DNA of 64,000 nt from an uncultured Dokdonia sp. (GCF_947496725.1 NZ_CANMDS010000002.1:372001-436000), one strand, 5' to 3'. Positions 35,012-44,366 are shown, counted from the stretch's first letter. Program-made: numbers and translations. The notes: generated by a model not told the origin, from the letters alone.

Positions 35012-35019
35012 CAAAGTTA
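35012..35019 (-). promoter_or_regulatory. -7 promoter element of folB
   Basis: Minus-strand TAACTTTG with CTTG (minus strand) 19 nt upstream at 35039-35042, close to the TTTG -33 box. Confidence 0.55.
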
Positions 35020-35046
35020 CAATACGTAAAATGTATTACAAGAGTA

Positions 35047-35256
35047 CTATGCTCCAAAGAGATCAAAAATATTACTCAGCGCACTAGTTTTTGCTTTATA
35101 GAACTCCGTATATGAGCAGTTTTTGCAAGTAACCGTACTGTATTTTTCGGTTTGCATATTAAGTAATTTAGTAAGAAAGCTACCAGTAGCTCTCATTTGC
35201 CCTATGCTATAAGTTGTATTTGCACATTTTGGACAGGTATAGTTGAGTGTTTTCAT
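35047..35256 (-). CDS. Zn-ribbon nucleic-acid-binding protein (COG3478 type)
   Basis: Small predicted nucleic-acid-binding protein. 69 residues. Two Cys pairs in zinc-ribbon spacing: CPKCANTTYSIGQMRATG and VTCKNCSYTEFYK, followed by an AKTSALSNIFDLFG tail. The block order CPKC...ATG...TVTC..C.YTEFYK is characteristic of the COG3478 family, whose role is unknown. Lies 32 nt upstream of folB's promoter region on the same strand. Confidence 0.85.
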   Translation of the reverse strand: MKTLNYTCPKCANTTYSIGQMRATGSFLTKLLNMQTEKYSTVTCKNCSYTEFYKAKTSALSNIFDLFGA

Positions 35257-35355
35257 AAAGGTATTTTGATTACTATATGAGTATGGGTTTACCTTGTTTT
35301 GTTACAATATGTAGAAAGTGTTGAGTTATATATATATGATTTATAGAGGTTGTAC

Positions 35356-35375
35356 TACGCTTTCGCGAAAGCGTA
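35356..35375. repeat. Iterated palindrome copy 11 (20 bp perfect)
   Basis: TACGCTTTCGCGAAAGCGTA followed by AAAAAATAC, 71 nt before glnS. Confidence 0.97.
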
Positions 35376-35446
35376 AAAAATACCCGTCAAAACACCTGCA
35401 CAACCCATCGTCAAAATGATTAATTTTACCACAAGAATTATAGGTT

Positions 35447-37480
35447 ATGACAGAAGAACATAAATCATTAAATTTTTTAGAGCAAATCGTCGAAGAAGAT
35501 CTTAAAGGGTCTTATTCTAAAGAAGATTTACGCTTTAGATTTCCACCAGAGCCTAATGGGTATTTACACATAGGGCACTGTAAGGCTATATGTATAAGTT
35601 TTGGACTAGGGGAGAAGTATGGTGCTCCGGTAAACTTACGTTTTGACGATACAAACCCAGCCAAAGAAGAGCAGGAGTATGTAGATGCCATTAAGGAAGA
35701 TGTCTCGTGGTTAGGATACCAGTGGGATAAAGTATGTTTTTCTAGTGATTACTTCCAGCAATTATACGACTGGACTATCCAGCTCATTAAAGATGGAAAA
35801 GCCTATGTAGACTCACAATCTAGTGAGGCAATGGCAGAGCAAAAGGGCACACCTACACAACCTGGTGTACCTGGACCTTATCGTGATCGCACAGTAGAAG
35901 AAAACTTAGACCTCTTTGCAAGAATGAAGGCAGGAGAGTTTAAAGAAGGAGAACACATACTACGTGCTAAGATTGATATGGCACACGTAAATATGTTAAT
36001 GCGTGACCCTATTATCTATAGAGTTTTACATAAAGATCACCACCGTACAGGTAGTGACTGGTGTATCTACCCTATGTATGACTGGACGCACGGAGAGAGC
36101 GATTATATAGAGCAAATATCACATAGTTTATGCTCACTTGAATTTAAGCCTCATAGAGAGCTATATGACTGGTTTCTTGACCAAGTTTATACAGGTGAAG
36201 ATTTACGTCCAAAACAAAGAGAGTTTGCACGACTTAACCTCAACTTTACCATTATGAGTAAGCGCAAGCTTCTTAAACTGGTAGAAGAAGGTGTTGTATC
36301 TGGCTGGGATGACCCACGTATGCCTACTATCTCTGGTTTACGTCGTCGTGGGTATACTCCTGCTTCTATACGTAACTTTATAGATGCAGTTGGTGTTGCA
36401 AAGCGTGAGAATGTGATAGATGTAGCGCTATTAGAATTTCATATACGTCAAGATTTAAATCGTACTGCACCAAGAGTAATGGCAGTTCTTGATCCTGTAA
36501 AGCTGGTGATTACAAATTATCCAGAAGGAAAAGAAGAGTGGCTAGATGCAGAAAATAATCCAGAAGATGAGAGTGCAGGTGAGCGTAAAGTTCCTTTTAG
36601 TAAAGAGCTGTACATAGAGCGTGAAGATTTTAAAGAAAATGCTGGTAGTAAATACTTTAGACTTACTACGGGTAAAGAAGTACGTCTCAAAAATGCATAT
36701 ATCATAAAGGGTGAAGAAGTCATAAAAGATGCAGATGGAAACATCACAGAGATACATTGTACCTATGACCCAGAGAGTAGATCTGGAAGCGGTACAGAAG
36801 CTTCTAAGCGCAATGTAAAGGGAACACTTCATTGGGTATCTATACAACACGCTATTAAGGCAGAGGTGCGCTTATTTGATAGACTTTTTAGTGATGAAAA
36901 TCCAGATGGTCACGAAGACAAGGATTTTATGGAATTTATAAATCCTAACAGTTTAACAACCATTACAGGCTACCTTGAGCCTAGTCTCAAAGATGTTGAG
37001 GTAGGTGACTTATTTCAGTTTCAGCGCAAGGGATATTTTAATGTAGATAAGGACAGTACCCCATCACATCTTGTTTTTAATAGAACGGTAGGTTTACGTG
37101 ACTCTTGGGCAAAAATTAAGCCTAAGCAAGCCTCACAAAAAAATCAAAATGCACCAAAACCTCAGCAGCAACAAGCATCTGCATTGAGTACCATAAATAA
37201 ACTAGGTAAGAAGCTAGCAAATCTTCCAGAGGAGAAGCGTCTTACTACAGTAGCAGATATTCAAAAACTAGCAGCCCAGCTTACAGAAGAAGAGGTAAAA
37301 GGATTCTTTAACACTGCGGCAAAAAAGGTAGGAACTCGTCTTGCGGGTATGGAGAGTTTATACGCTTTCGCGAAAGCGCAAAACAAAACCATTAAAGATA
37401 TAGAAGGTGCAGAAGCATTTGTCGAAAAAGCAAGAGAAGATAAGAATGAGTTGCTGCAAGAAGCGGCTAGTAGATTTTAA
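35447..37480 (+). CDS. glnS: Glutamine--tRNA ligase with C-terminal extension
   Basis: Charges tRNA-Gln with glutamine in the cytoplasm. 677 residues. Class I motifs: FPPEPNGYLHIGHCKA near residue 32 and the KMSKS-equivalent IMSKRKL near 270; AARS signature DWCIYPMYDWTHG. The anticodon-binding beta-barrel ends near 565 (LRDSWAKIK). The remaining 110 residues are a Gln-rich linker (QQQQA) and a helical domain (INKLGKKLANLPEEKR...). In some genomes a YqeY-like domain is fused at this place; this one is shorter and I cannot confirm it. A palindrome copy lies in the extension (37363-37378). Confidence 0.95.
   Translation: MTEEHKSLNFLEQIVEEDLKGSYSKEDLRFRFPPEPNGYLHIGHCKAICISFGLGEKYGAPVNLRFDDTNPAKEEQEYVDAIKEDVSWLGYQWDKVCFSSDYFQQLYDWTIQLIKDGKAYVDSQSSEAMAEQKGTPTQPGVPGPYRDRTVEENLDLFARMKAGEFKEGEHILRAKIDMAHVNMLMRDPIIYRVLHKDHHRTGSDWCIYPMYDWTHGESDYIEQISHSLCSLEFKPHRELYDWFLDQVYTGEDLRPKQREFARLNLNFTIMSKRKLLKLVEEGVVSGWDDPRMPTISGLRRRGYTPASIRNFIDAVGVAKRENVIDVALLEFHIRQDLNRTAPRVMAVLDPVKLVITNYPEGKEEWLDAENNPEDESAGERKVPFSKELYIEREDFKENAGSKYFRLTTGKEVRLKNAYIIKGEEVIKDADGNITEIHCTYDPESRSGSGTEASKRNVKGTLHWVSIQHAIKAEVRLFDRLFSDENPDGHEDKDFMEFINPNSLTTITGYLEPSLKDVEVGDLFQFQRKGYFNVDKDSTPSHLVFNRTVGLRDSWAKIKPKQASQKNQNAPKPQQQQASALSTINKLGKKLANLPEEKRLTTVADIQKLAAQLTEEEVKGFFNTAAKKVGTRLAGMESLYAFAKAQNKTIKDIEGAEAFVEKAREDKNELLQEAASRF
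37363..37378. repeat. Iterated palindrome copy 12 (16 bp perfect, in glnS)
   Basis: CGCTTTCGCGAAAGCG read as AFAKA in the glnS C-terminal extension. Confidence 0.96.
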
Positions 37481-37515
37481 GATATGTAGACCATATCTTT
37501 AACTAAAATTGGCAT

Positions 37516-37551
37516 AAAAACCCGTTATCTAGATAGATAGCGGGTTTTTTT
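37516..37551 (+). terminator. Terminator after glnS
   Basis: AAAAACCCGTTATCTA / TAGATAGCGGGTTTTTT hairpin. Confidence 0.9.
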
Positions 37552-37662
37552 AACATTTATTGTGAGCTGGTGTTGTGGATATTAACCGGTTATTAACGGA
37601 GAATAATGGGCTATCAAAATATCTTTACAAAACAACAATTACTAATCAAAAAAAGCAGAGAT

Positions 37663-38037
37663 ATGAGTAAGTCAAGTAATACATTATTAGCATTAGTTCT
37701 AGGTGGTGCAATAGGTGCAGCAGCAGGAATTCTTTATGCTCCAGAAAAAGGAACTAAGACTAGAAAAGACCTTTCTAAAAAGGCTAAGAAAGAACAAGAA
37801 AAGCTGGTAAAACAACTTAAAGAGACTAGAGAGTCACTTACAGATAATGCACAACAGGCAAAATTATCTTTTGAAGAAAAATTAAATAACACTATCTCAA
37901 CTGCAAGTCATAAGGCAGATGATGTAATTTCTACACTAGAAACAAAGCTTGCAGAACTGAGACTTCAGAACGCAAAATTGCAAAAGGAAGCAACAGTCGA
38001 AAAAGCAAAGGTAAAAACAGAAAAAGCATTATCATAA
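37663..38037 (+). CDS. YtxH-domain general stress protein
   Basis: Membrane-anchored protein of the YtxH family, linked to envelope or osmotic stress in other bacteria. ATG at 37663 gives 124 residues. A Gly/Ala-rich helix, TLLALVLGGAIGAAAGILYAPEKGTKTR, spans about 8-35; the rest is a charged coiled coil with many Lys/Glu (KLVKQLKETRESL...AKVKTEKALS). An in-frame ATG at 37606 adds a less typical leader. First gene of a three-gene operon with 38059 and 38465. Confidence 0.85.
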   Translation: MSKSSNTLLALVLGGAIGAAAGILYAPEKGTKTRKDLSKKAKKEQEKLVKQLKETRESLTDNAQQAKLSFEEKLNNTISTASHKADDVISTLETKLAELRLQNAKLQKEATVEKAKVKTEKALS

Positions 38038-38058
38038 GCCTACCTAAACCAATCAAAT

Positions 38059-38478
38059 ATGGCTTTTGAAAAGTTAACAGATAACCTAAAAGGACTTACA
38101 GATAACGGGCAACAGTATGCAAAGGTTACTGCAGAGTACTATAAACTCTCATTGTTTAAAAACGGGATGAGAGGCTTAGTAAGTGCTGCAAATATGGCTT
38201 TACGAGCTACTTTTGGTCTACTTGCTCTACTATTTTTATCTATTGGACTTGCTATTGTAATAGGTGATGCATTAGATAGTCCAAGCAAGGGCTATTTTAT
38301 AGTGGGCGGTATATACTTTCTTATTTTCTTGTTAGTATTCTTATTTGCAGGAAAACCACTTGAGCGTATGTTACTTACAAAGTATAGTAAAATGGCTTTT
38401 AGCGATGATAGCTTTAAGGAAACGCCCTCTGCAGGAGCTCCTATGCCTATAAAAAATAAGATAGATGAGAGTATATAA
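38059..38478 (+). CDS. Holin_X-like (phage holin family PF07332 type) membrane protein
   Basis: Membrane protein of the 'phage holin superfamily III' style that is usually chromosomal and not a phage gene. 139 residues. Two transmembrane segments (ATFGLLALLFLSIGLAIVIG about 60-80 and YFIVGGIYFLIFLLVFLFAG about 90-112) follow an N-terminal amphipathic part. Follows the YtxH gene by 21 nt and overlaps the next gene by 14 nt. Confidence 0.8.
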   Translation: MAFEKLTDNLKGLTDNGQQYAKVTAEYYKLSLFKNGMRGLVSAANMALRATFGLLALLFLSIGLAIVIGDALDSPSKGYFIVGGIYFLIFLLVFLFAGKPLERMLLTKYSKMAFSDDSFKETPSAGAPMPIKNKIDESI

Positions 38479-38725
38479 TAACTTTGACCAGATAGAACAC
38501 GATCTTAAAATCCTTAAACTTAAGAGACAAATAAGTGAGGAGGAGGTAAGACTTAATGTAAATGGCGCAAAGACTGGAATGAGCTCTGGCCTATCTCCAG
38601 TTTCTTCTATAGGTAATCTTGTAGGCTCACTGGTACAAAAGGCAGTAGTAGCAAAATTACTTAGTGCAATCTTTGGCTACAAGCGCGTTAAGGAAGTAGA
38701 TAAAAAAGGAGAATATAAAGCGTAG
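38465..38725 (+). CDS. Small protein of the YtxH/holin operon, unknown
   Basis: 86 residues, starting MRVYNNFDQIEHDLKILKLKRQISEEEVRL. A coiled-coil first half and a Gly/Ser-rich middle (SSGLSPVSSIGNLVG) are followed by a basic tail. No name known to me. Its ATG lies 14 nt inside the preceding gene, so translation is coupled. Together with the YtxH and holin-like genes it probably acts on the envelope. Confidence 0.75.
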   Translation: MRVYNNFDQIEHDLKILKLKRQISEEEVRLNVNGAKTGMSSGLSPVSSIGNLVGSLVQKAVVAKLLSAIFGYKRVKEVDKKGEYKA

Positions 38726-38743
38726 TATCGCATTATTATTTAC

Positions 38744-38777
38744 AAAAAAAAGCCCCAAGATTTCTTGGGGCTTTTTT
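38744..38777. terminator. Terminator after the YtxH operon
   Basis: AAAAAAAGCCCCAAGA / TCTTGGGGCTTTTTT. Also serves the SPFH gene on minus. Confidence 0.92.
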
Positions 38778-38792
38778 AATATTAAAAAGATT

Positions 38793-39752
38793 TTAATCTT
38801 CCTGAGAATCTCTATTTTTCTTATTTATGATTCCTTTTGCTTCATTTTCTTTTTTCATTTGCTCACCTATTTGATTTGAAGCTACAAATGAGGTAATCAT
38901 ATCATTAAGCATATTGCTACCCGCCTGTGGTGAGTTAGGCATAAGTATAAGGTTTGAGTTAGTTTGCTCACCCATAGATTGCAACGTATCATAGTGTTGT
39001 GTTACAACAATAAGAGCAGATGCCTCCTGAGAGTTAATCCCCACATTATTTAATACATCTACAGACTCCTCAAGACCACGAGCGATCTCTCTACGCTGGT
39101 CTGCAATACCTTGTCCTTGTAAACGCTTAGATTCTGCTTCTGCACGTGCTTTTGCTACAATTTTAATACGGTCTGCCTCTGCTTCAAACTCTGCAGCCAC
39201 TTTCTCGCGTTCTGCTGCATTAATTCTGTTCATAGCTGCCTTTACCTGTAAATCTGGATCAATGTCTGTTACGAGTGTCTTAATGATGTCAAAACCGTAG
39301 TTAGACATTGCTTCGTTAAGCTCACGTTTTACTGCAATGGCAATATCATCTTTACGCTCAAAAACGTCATCTAGTTTCATTTTAGGCACTTCTGCACGTA
39401 CTACGTCAAAAACGTATGAAGTAATTTGATCTCCTGGGTTTTCTAGTTTGTAAAAAGCATCATATACTTGATCTTTTACTACTTGAAATTGTACAGAGAT
39501 TTTAAGTCTTACAAAAACGTCATCTTTTGTTTTTGTTTCTACCACAACATCTAGTTGTTGAATTTTTAGATTGATGCGCCCCGCAATTTTATCTATTAGA
39601 GGGATTTTAAATTGTAATCCAGAATTACGTACCCCTACAAATTTCCCAAAACGCTCGACTACAGCAGCGGTTTGTTGTTTTACCATAAAGAAAGCAGAGA
39701 TTAATACAAATAGTGTAAACACTATTAGTACAGGAAGAATAACTTGACTCAT
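38793..39752 (-). CDS. SPFH/Band 7 (stomatin-like) membrane protein
   Basis: Membrane-organising SPFH protein (QmcA/stomatin type). 319 residues. N-terminal helix VILPVLIVFTLFVLISAFFMV, then the Band 7 core QTAAVVERFGKFVGV...GLQFKIPLIDKI...LKIQQLDVVVETKTKD to about residue 180, then a long coiled coil rich in Ala/Glu (AAEFEAEADRIKIVAKARAEAESKRLQGQG) and a tail. No NfeD partner is nearby, so the usual SPFH-NfeD operon is not present here. Confidence 0.92.
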   Translation of the reverse strand: MSQVILPVLIVFTLFVLISAFFMVKQQTAAVVERFGKFVGVRNSGLQFKIPLIDKIAGRINLKIQQLDVVVETKTKDDVFVRLKISVQFQVVKDQVYDAFYKLENPGDQITSYVFDVVRAEVPKMKLDDVFERKDDIAIAVKRELNEAMSNYGFDIIKTLVTDIDPDLQVKAAMNRINAAEREKVAAEFEAEADRIKIVAKARAEAESKRLQGQGIADQRREIARGLEESVDVLNNVGINSQEASALIVVTQHYDTLQSMGEQTNSNLILMPNSPQAGSNMLNDMITSFVASNQIGEQMKKENEAKGIINKKNRDSQED

Positions 39753-39920
39753 AATTATTGTTTTTGATGGTTTATTGAACCCTTTACAAAGGTTCTCATA
39801 AAGATAAGTAGCTATTATCGAGAAAAAGTAACACTTAAGCTAAAAGTTTCTGAAACGAAATAAACTTGCTCTATATTACAAACTGATTAATCAAAGTCGT
39901 TCTAGTCTGAAGCTCAATAT

Positions 39921-40595
39921 ATGAGATACATAGTTTTTTTAATATTCTTTGTTATAGGTATGGTTACCGTAACAGCACAGTCTTATTATAGTCCAGGTAA
40001 CTATAATAGATTAGGGCTGCAGGCAAAACTCTCTGTACTAGATATAGATACCCAAAACTTTAATCTAGCAGGAGAAACGGGATTTCTAGGTGGTCTTACC
40101 ACAAGGGGTAGATTATACAATGATTTTGGAATTGTTTATGGGATTGATTTTTTAAGTGCTAATATAAATTTACAAAGTCGTCCACTAGGAGAATCGCGTC
40201 TAGAAGAAACAAGATATACAGTAATAGGAGCACAGCTTAATCTATTATTTAGTTATAATCTTATAGAAAAACATCTTGCAATAGATTTTGGTCCCGCCTT
40301 ACTTGTTAATGGTAAAATGAATTTAAGACAGACGGGCCAGAGGGATAATATAGTAGAAGGCTACACAGCATTAAGAGCAGAAGATATTGAAGAAATATCA
40401 CGTATAAATGGTTTCGGAATTATAGGTATCACCGCTGGTTTTGAGCACGTGAGATTTATTATACAATATCAATATGGATTTACAAATATGTTTAATAATC
40501 TTAATGACCGAGATCTATTAGATGTAGATCCTAATGCAAATAATTTTAAAGGATCTCCATCCTTACTAGCTGGAGGTATTGTTCTTTATCTTTAA
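39921..40595 (+). CDS. Outer membrane beta-barrel protein
   Basis: Predicted outer membrane protein, function unknown. 224 residues. Signal peptide MRYIVFLIFFVIGMVTVTAQ. The mature part has alternating strands and ends in GGIVLYL, with Leu at the C-terminus rather than Phe. A PorT- or OMP_b-brl-like fold is plausible. Alone between the divergent SPFH gene and a terminator. Confidence 0.8.
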   Translation: MRYIVFLIFFVIGMVTVTAQSYYSPGNYNRLGLQAKLSVLDIDTQNFNLAGETGFLGGLTTRGRLYNDFGIVYGIDFLSANINLQSRPLGESRLEETRYTVIGAQLNLLFSYNLIEKHLAIDFGPALLVNGKMNLRQTGQRDNIVEGYTALRAEDIEEISRINGFGIIGITAGFEHVRFIIQYQYGFTNMFNNLNDRDLLDVDPNANNFKGSPSLLAGGIVLYL

Positions 40596-40603
40596 AGCAC
40601 AAA

Positions 40604-40634
40604 AAAAGAGGAAGCTATAAACTCCCTCTTTTTT
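40604..40634. terminator. Terminator between convergent OMP gene and gltX
   Basis: AAAAAAAGAGG...CTCCCTCTTTTTT inverted repeat. Confidence 0.8.
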
Positions 40635-40651
40635 AGAATATCAAGTAATAA

Positions 40652-42169
40652 TTATCCTAGCGTAGCGATAGCATAATCTATACGTCGCAGTGTTTCTTCT
40701 TTACCTATAGTAGTTGCAATATCAAAAACATCTGGTCCCTGCATAGCTCCCACTAGCGAAAGCCTAAAAGGTTGCATTACTTTACCAAATCCTAGTTCAC
40801 TATCTACTATCCAAGCTTTAAGAGCCGTTTGTGACTCTATAGTTGTAAAGTTATCTACACCATTAAGTATGATTTTTACTTCTTCCATAATAGCGTTAGT
40901 ACCTTCTTTCCAGGCTTTTTTTGACGCTTTTTCATCAAAGGTAGTAGGAGCTGTAAAGAAGTAGCTACCTAAGGTCCAAAGATCTTCTACAAATACAGCA
41001 CGCTCTTTTATAAGTGTTACAACCTGTGTAGTATATCCTTCTGTAGTCTCAATACCTTTCTCAGTTAACAATGAAGAGAAAGCTGTTGCAATAGTTGCTA
41101 CGGGTGTTTCTTGCATATACTGCTGCTGGAACCATTTTGTTTTTTCTGGATCAAATTTGGCTCCGCCTTTATTAACACGTTTTAGGTCAAAGGCAGCAAT
41201 AAGCTCTTCAAGACTAAATATTTCTTGCTCTGTACCTGGATTCCATCCTAAAAAGGCAAGCATATTTACTACAGCCTCTGCAAAGTATCCATCTTCTCTG
41301 TAACCAGAAGAGATCTCATTACTCTTAGGATCCTGCCATTGTAGCGGAAATACTGGAAAACCTAGTTTATCTCCATCACGCTTACTTAACTTTCCTTTAC
41401 CCACTGGTTTAAGGATAAGCGGTAAGTGTGCAAATTTTGGAGCTGTCCACCCTAATGCTCTGTATAGCAATACGTGTAAAGCAAGAGATGGTAACCACTC
41501 CTCACCTCGTATTACGTGAGAGATTTCCATAAGGTGGTCATCTACAATATTTGCTAGGTGATAGGTAGGCATACCATCAGACTTAAATAAAATCTTATCA
41601 TCTAGTATGTTTGTATCTATCTCCATATCACCACGTATCTCATCTTGAAGTTTTAAAACTTCATCTTGAGGAGATTTAAAGCGTATCACATAGTTATCAC
41701 CAGCTGCGATGCGTTGTTTAGTTTCTTCTTGAGAGAGTACAAGTGAGTTATCTAGTTTAAGACGGTTATGCCAGTTATATATAAAAGTTTTACCGTTTGC
41801 CTCGTGATCTTTTCGGTGAGCATCTAGGCTCTCTGCCGTGTCAAAAGCATAGTAAGCATTACCAGAATCTATAAGCTTCTGTGCATAGGTATGATACATA
41901 TCCTTGCGCTCGCTTTGTCTATATGGTCCATATCCACCATCTTTAGTAGGTCCCTCATCATAAGAGATACCGCACCAGTCTAGACTCTCACGTATGTAAT
42001 CTTCGGCACCAGCTACATAGCGATTTTGATCTGTATCTTCTATACGTAAGATAAAAGTACCTCCGTGTTTCTTTGCAAATAAGTAATTAAAAAGCGCCGT
42101 GCGCACACCACCGATGTGCAATGGCCCAGTAGGTGAAGGTGCAAATCGCACTCTAACATTTTGAGACAT
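40652..42169 (-). CDS. gltX: Glutamate--tRNA ligase
   Basis: Charges tRNA-Glu. 505 residues. Motifs: RFAPSPTGPLHIGGVRTALF (HIGH-like) at residues 6-26 and KLSKRDG (KMSKS-like) near 262. The GluRS-specific EDTDQNR is at about 44-50. The C-terminal domain to 505 includes the anticodon-binding helical region. ATG at 42169. -7 element TATCTTTG at 42186-42193 and a palindrome copy at 42238. Confidence 0.96.
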   Translation of the reverse strand: MSQNVRVRFAPSPTGPLHIGGVRTALFNYLFAKKHGGTFILRIEDTDQNRYVAGAEDYIRESLDWCGISYDEGPTKDGGYGPYRQSERKDMYHTYAQKLIDSGNAYYAFDTAESLDAHRKDHEANGKTFIYNWHNRLKLDNSLVLSQEETKQRIAAGDNYVIRFKSPQDEVLKLQDEIRGDMEIDTNILDDKILFKSDGMPTYHLANIVDDHLMEISHVIRGEEWLPSLALHVLLYRALGWTAPKFAHLPLILKPVGKGKLSKRDGDKLGFPVFPLQWQDPKSNEISSGYREDGYFAEAVVNMLAFLGWNPGTEQEIFSLEELIAAFDLKRVNKGGAKFDPEKTKWFQQQYMQETPVATIATAFSSLLTEKGIETTEGYTTQVVTLIKERAVFVEDLWTLGSYFFTAPTTFDEKASKKAWKEGTNAIMEEVKIILNGVDNFTTIESQTALKAWIVDSELGFGKVMQPFRLSLVGAMQGPDVFDIATTIGKEETLRRIDYAIATLG

Positions 42170-42185
42170 AGTCTTAGATTTTGTG

Positions 42186-42193
42186 CAAAGATA
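42186..42193 (-). promoter_or_regulatory. -7 promoter element of gltX
   Basis: Minus-strand TATCTTTG, 16 nt before the gltX ATG. Confidence 0.5.
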
Positions 42194-42237
42194 CTTTTAA
42201 GAAGAGTAAAATTTTGAGATTTGGGGTTTAAAGTTTT

Positions 42238-42257
42238 TACGCTTTCGCGAAAGCGTA
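42238..42257. repeat. Iterated palindrome copy 13 (20 bp perfect)
   Basis: TACGCTTTCGCGAAAGCGTA with T run on the left, upstream of gltX (minus). Confidence 0.97.
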
Positions 42258-42342
42258 TTTCTTAAAAAATCGTAGCTAATGATTATCGGAATTTACTTTC
42301 CCGATAATAGATGTGATTACATTTATTTCAAAATAGAAAATT

Positions 42343-43305
42343 ATGAGACAAATTATTCTTTGTGTAATGCTTGGTTTACTTGTAGGTTGTGAAACAGATG
42401 AAAAGGCAATAACAACCGTCTTAGAAGAGGTAGAAAGAGGTGCAATTATACGTACTGTATCTTATAATAATGGTGAAGTATATGTAGGAGATGAAAACTC
42501 GATGTTTAGTTTAAATATTGAAGAACAAGATATTCTGGATGGCGATCTTTTAGAATCTTTATTGATTTATGTTTCATTTATTGATCGTACACCAGATAAT
42601 GGCAGTAATAATATAGAACGTATAGAGCTAGAGACACTACTCGCTTCAGATTTTAATGAAGGTCCCTCTGGTTTACCTGTAAAAACACTAGAATACTCAT
42701 ATGCAGAGCTTCTAGCTGCCACTGGTTTATCTATTGACCAAACAATGTGTAGGGATCAATTTAGATTGGACTTAGAATTAAATCTTACGGATGGAAGAAT
42801 ATTTAGAACCACAAATTCTGCAGGAACCGTGGTAAATAATTCAGGCTTTTTTAAATCACCTTTTACCTATCTTATTAATATCGTATCACCTATACAGGAA
42901 GCAGAATTTACTGGGATATATTTTATGGAGCAAATAGAAGAGGGACCTCTAGGCAAAACTTTTCCACTTATTCCTACAATTGTAAGATTGGATAGAGGAC
43001 ATTCAAATAATGTTAGAACAATTACTCTTTTAGATATAGGAACAGATGATTCGCCAGATATTGAGTTTAGTATTGCTTGTGACTATGCAGAAATCACGAG
43101 GTATCAGAAGACAAAATTACCTATTTGTTTACACGGTCCTGATCCCACAGATCGTATTTTAATGGGTCCAGATAATCCTCCGGGATTAGTAGACGAAATA
43201 GATGATACCGTTTTTGAATTATATATTTTAGAAGGTTTTGAAGGTTATAATACAGAGTGTGACTTAGTTGATTCTCCAGCAAAGTTTAGGTTAACTAAGC
43301 AATAG
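42343..43305 (+). CDS. Predicted lipoprotein, unknown function
   Basis: 320 residues. Signal peptide with lipobox LVGC (Cys15), so probably a membrane lipoprotein. The rest is a beta-rich mature chain with Asp/Glu-rich loops and no recognised domain. Two Cys pairs in the C-terminal half (ACDY...ICLHG, ECDL). It starts 174 nt from the divergent gltX start and ends 5 nt from the convergent alkB-like gene. I do not recognise the family. Confidence 0.65.
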   Translation: MRQIILCVMLGLLVGCETDEKAITTVLEEVERGAIIRTVSYNNGEVYVGDENSMFSLNIEEQDILDGDLLESLLIYVSFIDRTPDNGSNNIERIELETLLASDFNEGPSGLPVKTLEYSYAELLAATGLSIDQTMCRDQFRLDLELNLTDGRIFRTTNSAGTVVNNSGFFKSPFTYLINIVSPIQEAEFTGIYFMEQIEEGPLGKTFPLIPTIVRLDRGHSNNVRTITLLDIGTDDSPDIEFSIACDYAEITRYQKTKLPICLHGPDPTDRILMGPDNPPGLVDEIDDTVFELYILEGFEGYNTECDLVDSPAKFRLTKQ

Positions 43306-43310
43306 ATTTA

Positions 43311-44366
43311 TTATGACTTATGGGATTCAATGCGCTGATCTGATGGGACTCGCTTGTTCATAATCTTAAACCATAAGGGTGGTAATAGCGATAGCACCAT
43401 ACTGGTAGGATATCCATATGGTAGTTGCGGGCTTATGTCGTGATAATCTAGTAATTGATATTTCTTATTTGCACGATAGTGGTGATCACTGTGACGGGTA
43501 AGTTCATAGAGCATTATGCGTCCAAAAACGTGGTTACTATTCCACGAGTGTACTTCTCTTACACGCTCGTAACGGCCACTAGGAAGTTTTTTACGTCTCA
43601 ACCCATAATGTTCTATATAATTAATTGTCTCAAGGAGTAAAAAACCTGCGATTGCTGCAAAAATTACAACCATAAGACCTAAAGAGCCAAAAAACCAATA
43701 GGCAACAAACAAATAACTAGCTTGAAAAATGTGATACCAGAAGATATCATTTTTAAAAGATAAAAAAGAGTTATTTGCTCTTTTTAATAGGTCCATTTGT
43801 ATCCTCCAGGAGTTTGTATACTGCTTGTAAATAGAAGATACCCAAAAAGAATAAAGCGATTGATTATACTTTGCTGTGGCCGGATCTTCTGGAGTGGCAG
43901 CTTTAAGATGGTGGCCATAGTTATGCTCTATATAAAAGTGCATATAGAGTGCTGGCATTAGGAGGAGTTTACCTAGAGTTCGCTCAATTTTACTTTTACG
44001 ATGACCCAGCTCGTGAGCTACGTTTATTCCATTAGAGCCTATTACAATACCGGCAGAAAATATGAGACCTACAAGCTCTGCAAGGCTAGTTTCTTGAGTA
44101 GTTACTGTGGACAATGTAAGTAATAATATACCGTACACAATCACAATGTTTAGATACAATAAGAAATCTGTCCAGTGTAATGATTGCTTATCTTCCTTTT
44201 CTTGAGAGTCTATATTAACCTCATTTACAGGTAAAATTGATTCAATGATAGGTACAAGAACAAAGGCATAAATTGGGGTTAACCACACCCAGACATCTTG
44301 ATAAGTAAGACCTATAAAAGCACATAGTGGAGTAGAGTAGGCAGTAAGATATTTGAGATCTTTCAT
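43311..44366 (-). CDS. alkB: AlkB-type alkane 1-monooxygenase
   Basis: Integral-membrane diiron hydroxylase that oxidises alkanes or fatty-chain termini; partner is usually rubredoxin. 351 residues with several membrane segments. Four His motifs of the family are visible in order: HELGHR, EHNYGHH, NYIEHYG and LTRHSDHHYR. The spacing fits AlkB rather than fatty-acid desaturases. Rubredoxin and rubredoxin reductase genes are not nearby. ATG at 44366 begins MKDLKYLTAYSTPL. Confidence 0.92.
   Translation of the reverse strand: MKDLKYLTAYSTPLCAFIGLTYQDVWVWLTPIYAFVLVPIIESILPVNEVNIDSQEKEDKQSLHWTDFLLYLNIVIVYGILLLTLSTVTTQETSLAELVGLIFSAGIVIGSNGINVAHELGHRKSKIERTLGKLLLMPALYMHFYIEHNYGHHLKAATPEDPATAKYNQSLYSFWVSSIYKQYTNSWRIQMDLLKRANNSFLSFKNDIFWYHIFQASYLFVAYWFFGSLGLMVVIFAAIAGFLLLETINYIEHYGLRRKKLPSGRYERVREVHSWNSNHVFGRIMLYELTRHSDHHYRANKKYQLLDYHDISPQLPYGYPTSMVLSLLPPLWFKIMNKRVPSDQRIESHKS

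Noticed and set aside
38059-38478. Prophage holin
   Set aside because: No phage genes nearby; this family is common in chromosomes next to YtxH genes.
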